Of a DNA stretch of 64,000 nt, positions 54,780 to 64,000 are shown piece after piece. The stretch spans positions 1 through 64,000 of the forward strand of contig JBFXAN010000008.1 of the NCBI GenBank assembly GCA_050184225.1, written 5' to 3'. The position numbers were made by a program, and so were the translations under genes. The notes beneath the pieces were generated by a model. The model did not search any database and was not told the DNA's origin. It was given only the letters and a program-made list of their open reading frames with translations. Position 1 is the first letter of the stretch. Each line of letters begins with the position of its first letter. Source of the stretch: JBFXAN01 sp050184225 (lineage in GTDB: Bacteria > Chloroflexota > Dehalococcoidia > CAUJGQ01).

Positions 54780-55979
54780 ATGCGGCTCGCGGAACGAATG
54801 CAGCGGTTGGGAACGGAGACGGCGTTCGACGTGCTCGTGCGGGCGCGGGCGTTGGAAGCGGCCGGGCGCGACGTGATCCATCTCGAGATCGGCGAGCCGG
54901 ACTTCGACTCGCCCGCGCCGGTGATCGCGGCTGGGCAGGCGTCGCTCGCGGCGGGTGAGACACACTACGGTCCCGCCGCCGGATTGCCGGAGTTGCGTGC
55001 GGCGATCGCCGGCTGGATCGGCCGCACCCGTGGCATGCAGGTCGATCCGTCTCAGGTGATCGTCATGCCGGGAGCCAAGCCGGTGATTTTCTACACCGCG
55101 CTGGCGCTGCTGGAGCCGGGCGATGAAGCGATCGTTCCTGACCCAGGGTTCCCGATCTATGAATCGATGGTCCGCTTCACCGGCGCGACGCCTGTCTCCT
55201 GGCCGCTCCGCGAAGCGCGCGACTTCCGTCCCGATCCCGCCGACCTCGCCCGCCTGCTCTCGCCGCGCACGCGCCTCGTCATCCTCAACTCACCGCACAA
55301 CCCGACCGGCGGCGTGCTCACCGGCGCCGACCTCGACGCGATCGCCACGATAGTGCGCGACCGCGATCTACTCGTTCTCAGCGATGAGATCTACGGGCAG
55401 ATGCTCTACGACGGCGAACACGCGAGCATCGCCACCCGGCCGGAGATGGGCGAGCGGACAGTGCTGCTCGACGGCTTCTCGAAGACCTTTGCCATGACCG
55501 GCTGGCGGATCGGCTTTGGCGTCTTTCCGCCGTCGCTGATCCCGCCGATCGAGCGCCTCGTGATCAACAGCGTCTCCTGCACTCCGACCTTCACCCAACG
55601 TGCCGCCCTCGCCGCGCTGGACGATGGATGGCCGGTTGCTCGGGCGATGCTCGGGGAATTCCGCGAACGCCGCGACTTTCTCGTGCCCGCCCTCAATGCG
55701 GTCCCCGGTATTGCCTGCCGGATGCCGGCGGGCGCCTTCTATGCCTTCCCCAACATCAGCGGCCTGGGCGTCAGCGCCGAAGACTTTGCCGATCGACTGC
55801 TCCAGGATCACGGCGTCGCCACACTGGCCGGCACCGCCTTCGGACCGACCGGCGCCGGACACCTGCGCCTCTCCTATGCCAACTCCCTCGAACATCTGCA
55901 TCGAGCGGTCGAGCGCATCCGCGAGTGCGCCGGCGCGCTCGCCGCCCGCACGACGTCACGGTCCGCACCGGCGCCATGA
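54780..55979 (+). CDS. PLP-dependent class I/II aminotransferase
   Basis: A 399-residue fold-type I aminotransferase of the aspartate/aromatic group. Landmarks are HLEIGEPDFDSPAPVI, THYGPAAGLPELRAAIA, NSPHNPTGGVL (Asn pairing with the cofactor), VLSDEIYGQMLYDGEH (Asp and Tyr), the Schiff-base lysine in LLDGFSKTFAMTGWRIG, and the final LRLSYANS arginine. It transfers amino groups between an amino acid and a 2-oxo acid; the exact substrate is not visible. I chose ATG 54780 because the family N-terminus MRLAERMQRLG starts there; upstream in-frame sequence translates the heptamer repeats. The ribosome site is weak. Confidence 0.9.
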   Translation: MRLAERMQRLGTETAFDVLVRARALEAAGRDVIHLEIGEPDFDSPAPVIAAGQASLAAGETHYGPAAGLPELRAAIAGWIGRTRGMQVDPSQVIVMPGAKPVIFYTALALLEPGDEAIVPDPGFPIYESMVRFTGATPVSWPLREARDFRPDPADLARLLSPRTRLVILNSPHNPTGGVLTGADLDAIATIVRDRDLLVLSDEIYGQMLYDGEHASIATRPEMGERTVLLDGFSKTFAMTGWRIGFGVFPPSLIPPIERLVINSVSCTPTFTQRAALAALDDGWPVARAMLGEFRERRDFLVPALNAVPGIACRMPAGAFYAFPNISGLGVSAEDFADRLLQDHGVATLAGTAFGPTGAGHLRLSYANSLEHLHRAVERIRECAGALAARTTSRSAPAP

Positions 55980-56234
55980 GACGGTCGTGCGGGCGGCGTC
56001 ACGTCCCGGAGCGACAGCGCTCGGGGTCGATTCCTTCCCTCCGATGACATGCTGTACGTGTGCGAGCCATAAACGGTCGATTACGCCACACCCGCGCGCC
56101 GGTCCCTGCCTCTCGGTGCCCTGAACGTCCTCACCACGTCTCAACGGGTTTGAGATGCCGGAGTCCGCGTTGGTATCGTGACCACGACCTCGTTCCGCGC
56201 ACGCGACGAGATCAATTCCGAACCGCGGCAGCCT

Positions 56235-58340
56235 ATGACCACGCCCCGCCGGATCACGTTCGTCGCCCTCCTCTGCGGCCTCATGCTGCTCGCATCACTC
56301 GACGTCGATCCCGCCGCCGCCAAGGCGCTCGTCACCCGGTCCGGCTCCACCATCGTGGTCGCCAATCGCGGCACCTCCGTCCGCTACAACCTCGACCGCG
56401 GGCTGGCCGACTATGCCTGGGGGGAGCGCACGGTCCTGCGCAACGCCTACTCGAGCGTCCTGCTCGGCGACGGCTCCGACCGCACCGTCTACAGCTTCGA
56501 CGATGGCGCCCGGACCGCGAGCCACGAGATCTTTCGCGATGCGATTGGCACCGGCGTTGTGCTCCGCGTCGCCACGACGCCGCGCAACCTCAACGTCGTC
56601 CTCGTCCAACACATCTATGTCTACGACGAACTGCCGTTCATCACCCAACGGGTGAGTTTGCAGCAGCGCACACCGGGCGGACCGCCGCTGAGCGCGACCC
56701 AGATCGAAGTCGTCGCCGCGAGCGCTGCCTCAACTCCAACCGGCGGCATCTCGATCGACCCGGTGCAGGACACGCGCTTCTATCAGGCACCCTTCTACAA
56801 CAACGACGACTTCGCCGTGGGGCCGTCCTTCAACGCCAGGGGTGCGCTCAGCTACTGGCTGGGCGGCGTCGTCGATGCCGGCTGGGGGCACGGTTTCATT
56901 GCCGGCGCGGTCGAGACCAAGCGATGGAAATCCGCCGTCTGGTTCGACGGGCCAACCGGCGCGATCAGCGTGCACAGCGGCACGAAGTCGCCGGTCGATA
57001 GCCAACCGGCGGCGCCGGTGCGCGGTGCGTGGATCGACTCGGCGCTGATGCTGCTCAGCTTTCGCGCCGATCACCAGCTGGCGCTCACCGACCTGATGTA
57101 CGGACTGCGCGCCTTTGAACCGCCGCTGGCCGCACCGGCGATCGCGCCGCCGGTCGGCTGGAGCGCCTGGTATCACCACGGCCTCAAGACGAACGAACCG
57201 ATCGTCCGCGGCGTCGCCGACTATATCGCCGAGAACTGGGCGCCGCTCGGCTACCGCTATATCAACCTTGACGCCGGTTGGAACCGTGCCGACGGCGACA
57301 CCCGCTACAACCCGGAGCAGTTCCCCAACGGCATCGAGTCCACCGTGGAGTACATCCACGGCCGCGGCCTCCTCGCCGGCGGCTACTTCGTCCCCTTCGC
57401 GATCAGCCCGTCCCTGCTCGACCAACCGGTGCCGGGCACGCAATACCACTACCGCGATATGCTCGTCCGCGACAGCGCCGGCCAACCGATCCGTGCCAGC
57501 ATCCTCGATTGGGAGTACGTGCTCGACACAACCCACCCGGCGGCGCTGCCGTTTCTCTACCTCTCCGCGATGCGGCTGGTCGCCTACGGCTTCGACTTCG
57601 TCAAGCTCGACTTCCTCCAGATCGGCACCCAGGAGGGCGTCCGCCACGACCCCAGCGTCACGGCGATGGAGGCGTTCCATCGGGGCATGAATGCCATCAC
57701 CCAGGCGTGGCGCGACGCGAAGCGTCCGATGTTCATCTCCGCCGCGATCTCGCCGCTGTACATCCAGCCGTACGTCCATGCCCGCCGTGTCGGCAACGAT
57801 GTCGAATTCGGCCAGGCGCGGGAGGCGGGCAACGTCGCCCTCTCCTGGTTCACCGGTCTGCTCTATCATCGCAACGACCCGGACAACGCCGTCATCCGCC
57901 GCTCCTGGTTCCCCGGCTATAACGACAACCTCGCCCGACTGCACGCGACGATGTCCGCCCTCGGTGGCACGCTGTTCATCGCCGGCGACGACCCGCGCGA
58001 GCTATCGCCAACCCGCGCCGCCCTGATGACCAACCCGAGCGTCGTCGAGCTCGCCCGCCGCCCCGTCGTCATCCGGCCGCTCTCGATCAAAGAGACTCCC
58101 GCCCCGATCTGGCACGCTGCCCAACCGGACGGCTCGCATCTCGTCGCCCTGTTCAACTGGGACGGCGCCAACGGCCGCAGGCATATCGTCCGCTTCAGCG
58201 ACCTCGGCCTGCCCGGCGAGGCGGTCTACACCCTCTACGACCTCTGGGAAGAATCGACCTTCGGCATCTTCGAGTCCTCCTTCACCGTCGACCTCCCCCC
58301 ACACGGCGTCGCCCTCCTTCGCATCACCCGCCGCGGCTGA
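56235..58340 (+). CDS. Secreted clan GH-D glycosidase (alpha-galactosidase-like, GH36/GH27 type)
   Basis: A 701-residue exported glycosidase. The first 29 residues are a signal peptide (FVALLCGLMLLASLDVDPAAA). An N-terminal beta-rich domain (about 35-290) precedes a TIM barrel (about 310-600). In the barrel, GWSAWYHHGLKT and YINLDAGWNRADGDTR are the substrate-side loops, FDFVKLDFLQIGT contains the nucleophile Asp, and RVGNDVEFG corresponds to the acid/base region of clan GH-D. A C-terminal beta domain (about 620-700) completes it. Activity on alpha-galactosides is likely but not certain, since clan relatives act on other alpha-linked sugars. GTG 56178 is an alternative start but would spoil the signal sequence. 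Confidence 0.87.
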   Translation: MTTPRRITFVALLCGLMLLASLDVDPAAAKALVTRSGSTIVVANRGTSVRYNLDRGLADYAWGERTVLRNAYSSVLLGDGSDRTVYSFDDGARTASHEIFRDAIGTGVVLRVATTPRNLNVVLVQHIYVYDELPFITQRVSLQQRTPGGPPLSATQIEVVAASAASTPTGGISIDPVQDTRFYQAPFYNNDDFAVGPSFNARGALSYWLGGVVDAGWGHGFIAGAVETKRWKSAVWFDGPTGAISVHSGTKSPVDSQPAAPVRGAWIDSALMLLSFRADHQLALTDLMYGLRAFEPPLAAPAIAPPVGWSAWYHHGLKTNEPIVRGVADYIAENWAPLGYRYINLDAGWNRADGDTRYNPEQFPNGIESTVEYIHGRGLLAGGYFVPFAISPSLLDQPVPGTQYHYRDMLVRDSAGQPIRASILDWEYVLDTTHPAALPFLYLSAMRLVAYGFDFVKLDFLQIGTQEGVRHDPSVTAMEAFHRGMNAITQAWRDAKRPMFISAAISPLYIQPYVHARRVGNDVEFGQAREAGNVALSWFTGLLYHRNDPDNAVIRRSWFPGYNDNLARLHATMSALGGTLFIAGDDPRELSPTRAALMTNPSVVELARRPVVIRPLSIKETPAPIWHAAQPDGSHLVALFNWDGANGRRHIVRFSDLGLPGEAVYTLYDLWEESTFGIFESSFTVDLPPHGVALLRITRRG

Positions 58341-58525
58341 CCGCCTCCCGCCTCCGTCGTGCCCTTCGTCGTTGCGGCTTCAGCCGCTCCGCCGCCCGCA
58401 ACATCCGCCCGCCGCCGCCGTTAACCTGAAGAAGCCTGCCCGCGTTGGATCAACCATGAACACCACCTGCCATCCCCTGACCGTCCCGAGCGCGCGCCTT
58501 GCGGGCGCGGCCGGGGAGGCCAGGA

Positions 58526-58897
58526 GTGGACAACAACCGCACCCGCGCCGAGCGCCGGTACCAAACCGAGCGCCGTAGCCGCCGCGCCCGTCGCATCGAA
58601 CATCACGTCCGTCACGGACCACGCCGCCGCACGTGCGACTGCCCCGACACCATCGGCCGTAATCGCAGGTCCAAGGCGTTCGCCTGCCGCTGTCGGGGCA
58701 AACAAAAGGGCGCTCCGAAGCTGGCGGGTAGCCTGCACAAAGCCGGGTACACCTATCGCGGCACTACGATGCGCCGCATCTGGAATAAGCGCCTTGCCCG
58801 CGCCTGGCACGCCGCGATCGGCACGGTCGACCCGGACGACATCGAGCTACCCTCCGGCGCGATCACCGGCCGCCGTCGCGGCACGTGGCCATGGTGA
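58526..58897 (+). CDS. Small Arg- and Cys-rich protein of unknown function
   Basis: A 123-residue basic protein from GTG 58526, with GGGGAGG seven bases upstream. The N-terminal half is crowded with arginine (RTRAERRYQTERRSRRARR), and two cysteine pairs follow (TCDCPD, ACRCRGKQKG), suggesting a metal-binding nucleic-acid protein. The second half contains AGYTYRGTTMRRIWNKRL and ends GRRRGTWPW. It resembles small basic proteins of phages or genomic islands, but I recognise no family. No other gene lies close on this strand. The strong ribosome site is the main evidence that it is real. Confidence 0.55.
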   Translation: MDNNRTRAERRYQTERRSRRARRIEHHVRHGPRRRTCDCPDTIGRNRRSKAFACRCRGKQKGAPKLAGSLHKAGYTYRGTTMRRIWNKRLARAWHAAIGTVDPDDIELPSGAITGRRRGTWPW

Positions 58898-58925
58898 CCG
58901 CGCCGGCGGATCACGCTCCCCCGTA

Positions 58926-59381
58926 TTACCGGCCGCACCGGACCGCTCGATGACGGGCGCTGACCGGCCCCATCGGATGAGGTTCCGCTGCTTCATACAG
59001 CACCCGCCCCTCCGTCAACGCCCAGTACAGCGCCGGACCAGGTAGATGCCCCCACTCCGCAACCTCCTGCTCAGATGCCACCAGCACATCGACGGGGAAT
59101 TCCAGACCAGCAAGTGCCCGGCGAAGCCGCATCGTCTCCGCAACCTTGCTCTCGACGACCCGCTCGATCACGAGTACGTCGAGATCTGAGTCTTGGGTGG
59201 CGTCACCGCGCGCGTACGAGCCGAACAGGATCACCTTGAGCGGATGCGCCGCGTCCGCCAACCGCCGGACGACCGCGTCGATTGCTTCGAGCGGGATTTG
59301 ATCGGCGGATAGTACGCCCTCGTCGGTAACGCCGGCAGCCTGCGTGCGCGCCGTTCGCGTCGGATCGTCAGGCTGCTTCAT
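58926..59381 (-). CDS. MNT-type nucleotidyltransferase (first of a tandem pair)
   Basis: A 151-residue minimal nucleotidyltransferase. The catalytic motif is LFGSYARGDATQDSDLDVLV, with GS and the DxD metal aspartates; a third acid is probably in FPVDVLVAS. This is the fold of MntA/KNTase-type enzymes that, with a HEPN protein, form toxin-antitoxin systems. ATG 59381 was chosen because the longer frame is antisense-like to its neighbour. It overlaps by 14 bases the other nucleotidyltransferase gene, which lies upstream on the same strand. No HEPN gene is visible beside it. Confidence 0.8.
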   Translation of the reverse strand: MKQPDDPTRTARTQAAGVTDEGVLSADQIPLEAIDAVVRRLADAAHPLKVILFGSYARGDATQDSDLDVLVIERVVESKVAETMRLRRALAGLEFPVDVLVASEQEVAEWGHLPGPALYWALTEGRVLYEAAEPHPMGPVSARHRAVRCGR

Positions 59382-59676
59382 ACTCGACCTGCGCTTCCGA
59401 TAGAATGCGCGACCGTAGCCGGCGGTCGATATCCGTGAACGAAACCAAATCCACCGGGCGCCCGAAGAATTCTGAAAACTCTTCCATGATGCTGAAGAAC
59501 TCCCATCCCGGCGTCTTCCCCTCCTCAAACTCGTACAGCAGGTCCACGTCGCTGTCTGGCCCGAAATCATCGCGCAGTACCGAACCGAAGAACGCCAGCG
59601 GCTTGATGTGATGCTTCCGACACAGCACCGCCAGCGCCTCCCGGTCGAACACGATCCGCGCCGTCGTCGCCATCAC
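59368..59676 (-). CDS. MNT-type nucleotidyltransferase (second of a tandem pair)
   Basis: A 102-residue minimal nucleotidyltransferase with the motif FFGSVLRDDFGPDSDVDLLYEF: a GS loop and DxD aspartates. The start MMATTARIVFDREALAVLCRKH carries the N-terminal helix, and RPVDLVSFTDIDRRLRSRI the C-terminal strand with the third acid. It is translated first, and the 14-base overlap couples it to the longer MNT gene. The usual partner of MNT proteins is a HEPN-domain RNase, not another MNT. They may act as a heterodimer or as antitoxins for a partner elsewhere. Confidence 0.83.
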   Translation of the reverse strand: MMATTARIVFDREALAVLCRKHHIKPLAFFGSVLRDDFGPDSDVDLLYEFEEGKTPGWEFFSIMEEFSEFFGRPVDLVSFTDIDRRLRSRILSEAQVEYEAA

Positions 59677-59943
59677 CCACCTCCACGATCGTCACCGTCG
59701 CCTCGCCCGCCCGAGGATTGGTAGCCGCATCTCCATCCTCAACTGCTGCCGGAATATCATGCTGCTGATGGACTTCGCAAGTCATGGCTGGTGCCTGATA
59801 TTCTTACGTCCTGCCGCGTTGACCAGAACCATGGGTCAATTCCGGCAACCCTCCACCGCCGGCAGCCTTCCCGCTTCCGTCGGGACGGGAGCGAGGGCAG
59901 GCGGGTGAGGGTCATTCTCCTTACCCGTCGTTTTCGCGTGCGT

Positions 59944-60101
59944 CAGGTAATGGTCATGCTTGTGTCACGATTTTCCAGGTAATGCTCATGCATAGGACAG
60001 CATAATACGGGTGAAACGAAGCATTACCGGCGCCCAAGACCATTACCATCGCGGCGCCGGCATTACCTAGAAGTACGTGGTCCAAGCATGACCATTACCT
60101 G
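59944..60101. mobile_element. Inverted-repeat-bounded element, probable transposon remnant
   Basis: A perfect 19-base inverted repeat, CAGGTAATGGTCATGCTTG at 59944-59962 and its complement at 60083-60101, bounds 158 bases. Inside, a second direct copy (CAGGTAATGCTCATGC at 59976) and three more inverted CATTACC units (60022, 60041 and 60060) occur. Multiple end repeats in this arrangement are reminiscent of IS21-family termini. No transposase gene is present, so it would be an internally deleted remnant or MITE. A regulatory array is an alternative. Confidence 0.6.
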
Positions 60102-60275
60102 TGATACCCGAAGAAGGTCCCTTCTCGCGGCCACCCCCGACCATCACCAGACAGGGGGTTCAGACCTGCCCCGGCTCAGACCCGCAGGTCGCGTAATCCT
60201 CACCCCCAATTCCCGCCCCAAACCCGTTACAATGAAGGTCACGCGTACTACATCCAATCCCACCCCCGTCGACTT

Positions 60276-60314
60276 CCCCCCTTCCCTGCGCGGGAAGGAG
60301 GCCGGGGGGTTAGG
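60276..60314. repeat. Palindromic intergenic repeat, half copy E
   Basis: cccccttccctgcgcgggaa, then ggaggccggggggttaggt, reproduces the right edge of the repeat family. It ends eight bases before the secA start, and its G-rich run is the nearest ribosome-site-like sequence. Confidence 0.75.
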
Positions 60315-60322
60315 TGGTCCCC

Positions 60323-62989
<2,667 letters not shown>

Positions 62990-62998
62990 CGATATGTG

Positions 62999-63143
62999 AA
63001 CCGCAGAGACGCAGAGGACGCAGAGGTTTTCATGTCATGCTGAGCGGAGCGAAGCATCTCGCGGCGCATCTGTCACACCACGAGATGCTTCGCTCCGCTC
63101 AGCATGACATGAAAACCTCTGCGCCTTTGCGTCTCTGTGGTTG
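62999..63143. repeat. Long inverted repeat (41-base perfect arms) downstream of secA
   Basis: The arms at 63021-63061 and 63081-63121 are exact complements over 41 bases around a 19-base loop. Outer flanks (ccgcagagacgcagagga near 63001; cctttgcgtctctgtgg near 63124) extend the pairing imperfectly to about 61 bases. The core catgctgagcggagcgaagc resembles a short motif often seen in intergenic repeats of related genomes. It lies between the stop of secA and the next Uma2 gene. Confidence 0.85.
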
Positions 63144-63172
63144 AAAACGGTCAGCCACCGCGAGGCCACGCT

Positions 63173-63733
63173 ATGGCAATCCGTCGCAATGTTCGCTTCA
63201 AGGCTGAGGACATCTGGGATACACCGGATGACGGCAATCGGTACGAGGTGATCGATGGAGCCTTGTTCATGACGCCGCCGCCCGGCTGGGGGCACCAGCG
63301 CGGCTTGGGCAGGCTGTACATTCGCGTCGGCAATCACGTCTACGCGCACGGCTTGGGCGAAGTGGTGCAGGCGCCGATCGGTGTGGTGCTTGACGACGAG
63401 AACGGTGTCGAGCCGGATCTGGTCTTTGTCGCCAAGGAGCGGATGCATATTGTCGCCGAACGCGGTGTGTTCGGTGCGCCCGACCTTGTCGCCGAGGTGC
63501 TATCGCCCCGCACCCGTTCCCGTGACCTCGGCATCAAGAAGCGCCGCTACGCCGCCGCCGGCATCCCCCACTACTGGGTTCTCGACCCACGGCCACACAC
63601 ACTCACCGCCTTCCGCCTGGGCACGGGCGGCTACGAGGAGGCCGGCAGATTCGCGCCCGGCGACATCTTCCGCCCCCTCCTTTTCCCAGCCTCGAAATCC
63701 CCACCGCTGACCTCTGGCCATGACCTTCCTTGA
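63173..63733 (+). CDS. Uma2-family protein (DUF820), second copy
   Basis: A 186-residue Uma2 protein. Family blocks are NRYEVIDGALFMTPPPGWGHQ, VEPDLVFVAKERM, LVAEVLSPRTRSRDLGIKKRRYAAAGIPHYWVLDP. The Asp of EPDLV, Glu of VAEVLSP and Lys of IKKRRY are the probable metal-site residues of the PD-(D/E)XK-like fold. It shows little sequence likeness to the family member at 35187 beyond those motifs. Start ATG 63173 was preferred over GTG 63137, which falls inside the flanking repeat. The biological role of the family is not known. Confidence 0.85.
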   Translation: MAIRRNVRFKAEDIWDTPDDGNRYEVIDGALFMTPPPGWGHQRGLGRLYIRVGNHVYAHGLGEVVQAPIGVVLDDENGVEPDLVFVAKERMHIVAERGVFGAPDLVAEVLSPRTRSRDLGIKKRRYAAAGIPHYWVLDPRPHTLTAFRLGTGGYEEAGRFAPGDIFRPLLFPASKSPPLTSGHDLP

Positions 63734-63778
63734 CCAAGTCCCCGTGATGAGAGTTGCTGTCGGCGGCGCGGTGGACAC

Positions 63779-64000
63779 TCAGCCGGCGACGCGGACACCG
63801 GCGCGATAGACGGCGCGCACATCGTCGAGGGCGTTCAGGTCGGCCAGCACGTCGCCGCCGACCGCGAGGATATCGGCGTCCATGCCCGGCGCCAGGTGCC
63901 CCTTTCGATTTTCGATGCCACAAGAATCCGCCGCCGCCGACGTTGCCGTTTGGAGCGCCGCGGCGTTGCTGAGGCCGGTGCGGGTGAACGCGCGGATGCT
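63779..64000 (-). CDS. Amidohydrolase-family protein, C-terminal part (cut by window)
   Basis: The last 73 codons of a gene that begins beyond the right edge of the window. The deduced end, LSNAAALQTATSAAADSCGI, then HLAPGMDADILAVGGDVLAD and ALDDVRAVYRAGVRVAG, is the usual C-terminal strand set of metal-dependent amidohydrolases (imidazolonepropionase/Xaa-Pro dipeptidase type): the G+DADI strand and the final small beta sandwich. Metal ligands are in the missing part. The substrate cannot be judged. Confidence 0.75.
   Translation of the reverse strand, partial: SIRAFTRTGLSNAAALQTATSAAADSCGIENRKGHLAPGMDADILAVGGDVLADLNALDDVRAVYRAGVRVAG

Larger units (their letters stand above)
59677..60322. 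other. Intergenic region between the MNT genes and secA
   Basis: About 650 bases with no supported gene. It contains the inverted-repeat element at 59944-60101 and half a palindromic repeat at 60276-60314. The remainder is short tracts such as cccttctcgcggccaccc with no obvious role. Part of the stretch is less GC-rich than the coding regions around it. Confidence 0.5.

Overview
The window is a visibly GC-rich chromosomal segment with dense genes, many GTG starts and Shine-Dalgarno sites of the GGAGG type. Several features suggest a Chloroflexota bacterium of the Thermomicrobia/Sphaerobacter type: a two-gene ADP-forming acyl-CoA synthetase, Uma2-family proteins, DUF2236, a large STAND-LuxR regulator, groEL alone behind a perfect CIRCE, and abundant short palindromic intergenic repeats. 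This placement is an inference from gene content; no rRNA or tRNA gene is visible.

Region 1 (1-16.1 kb) is a leucine/isovalerate (liu-type) catabolic locus: isovaleryl-CoA dehydrogenase, methylcrotonyl-CoA carboxylase beta and alpha subunits, methylglutaconyl-CoA hydratase and a TetR regulator with an obvious palindromic operator. Interspersed are cupins, SnoaL/NTF2-like proteins, a CocE-type hydrolase and a DUF2236 protein. Two broken pieces of a second carboxyltransferase gene lie on either side of the intact copy. HMG-CoA lyase is not in the window.

Region 2 (16-29.2 kb) holds housekeeping and signalling genes: a DUF1059 protein, Ogt, an ABC1/AarF kinase-like protein, ADP-forming acyl-CoA synthetase (beta then alpha), cysteine desulfurase, a double-GAF histidine kinase, a PEP mutase/isocitrate lyase-family enzyme, a STAND-LuxR regulator and a small membrane protein.

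Region 3 (29.5-35.2 kb) is a proteostasis cluster: TTGACA promoter plus CIRCE, groEL, a hypothetical gene, Hsp20 and Lon. Region 4 (35-46.8 kb) has a Uma2 protein, an orphan minus-strand gene, hydrolases, the MoxR-DUF58-transglutaminase operon (its transglutaminase triad is degenerate), agmatinase, a PIN toxin/antitoxin-like pair and a damaged 16S rRNA A1408 methyltransferase.

Region 5 (46.9-52.4 kb) is the most striking part. A cyclic-nucleotide-binding protein overlaps a 1058-residue fusion (membrane [4Fe-4S] module, [2Fe-2S]-like ferredoxin, FAD/NAD oxidoreductase, FHA domain). This is followed by a Ser/Thr kinase carrying a zinc ribbon and a multi-helix membrane domain with two candidate haem histidines. 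I read it as a redox-to-phosphorylation signalling module.

Region 6 (52.5-64 kb) contains an APH(6)-type kinase, RsgA, an aminotransferase, a secreted clan GH-D glycosidase, a small Cys/Arg-rich protein, two tandem MNT nucleotidyltransferases, an inverted-repeat-bounded element, SecA, a second Uma2 protein and the 3' end of an amidohydrolase. A recurrent palindromic repeat abuts or supplies translation starts and stops for at least five genes across the window.
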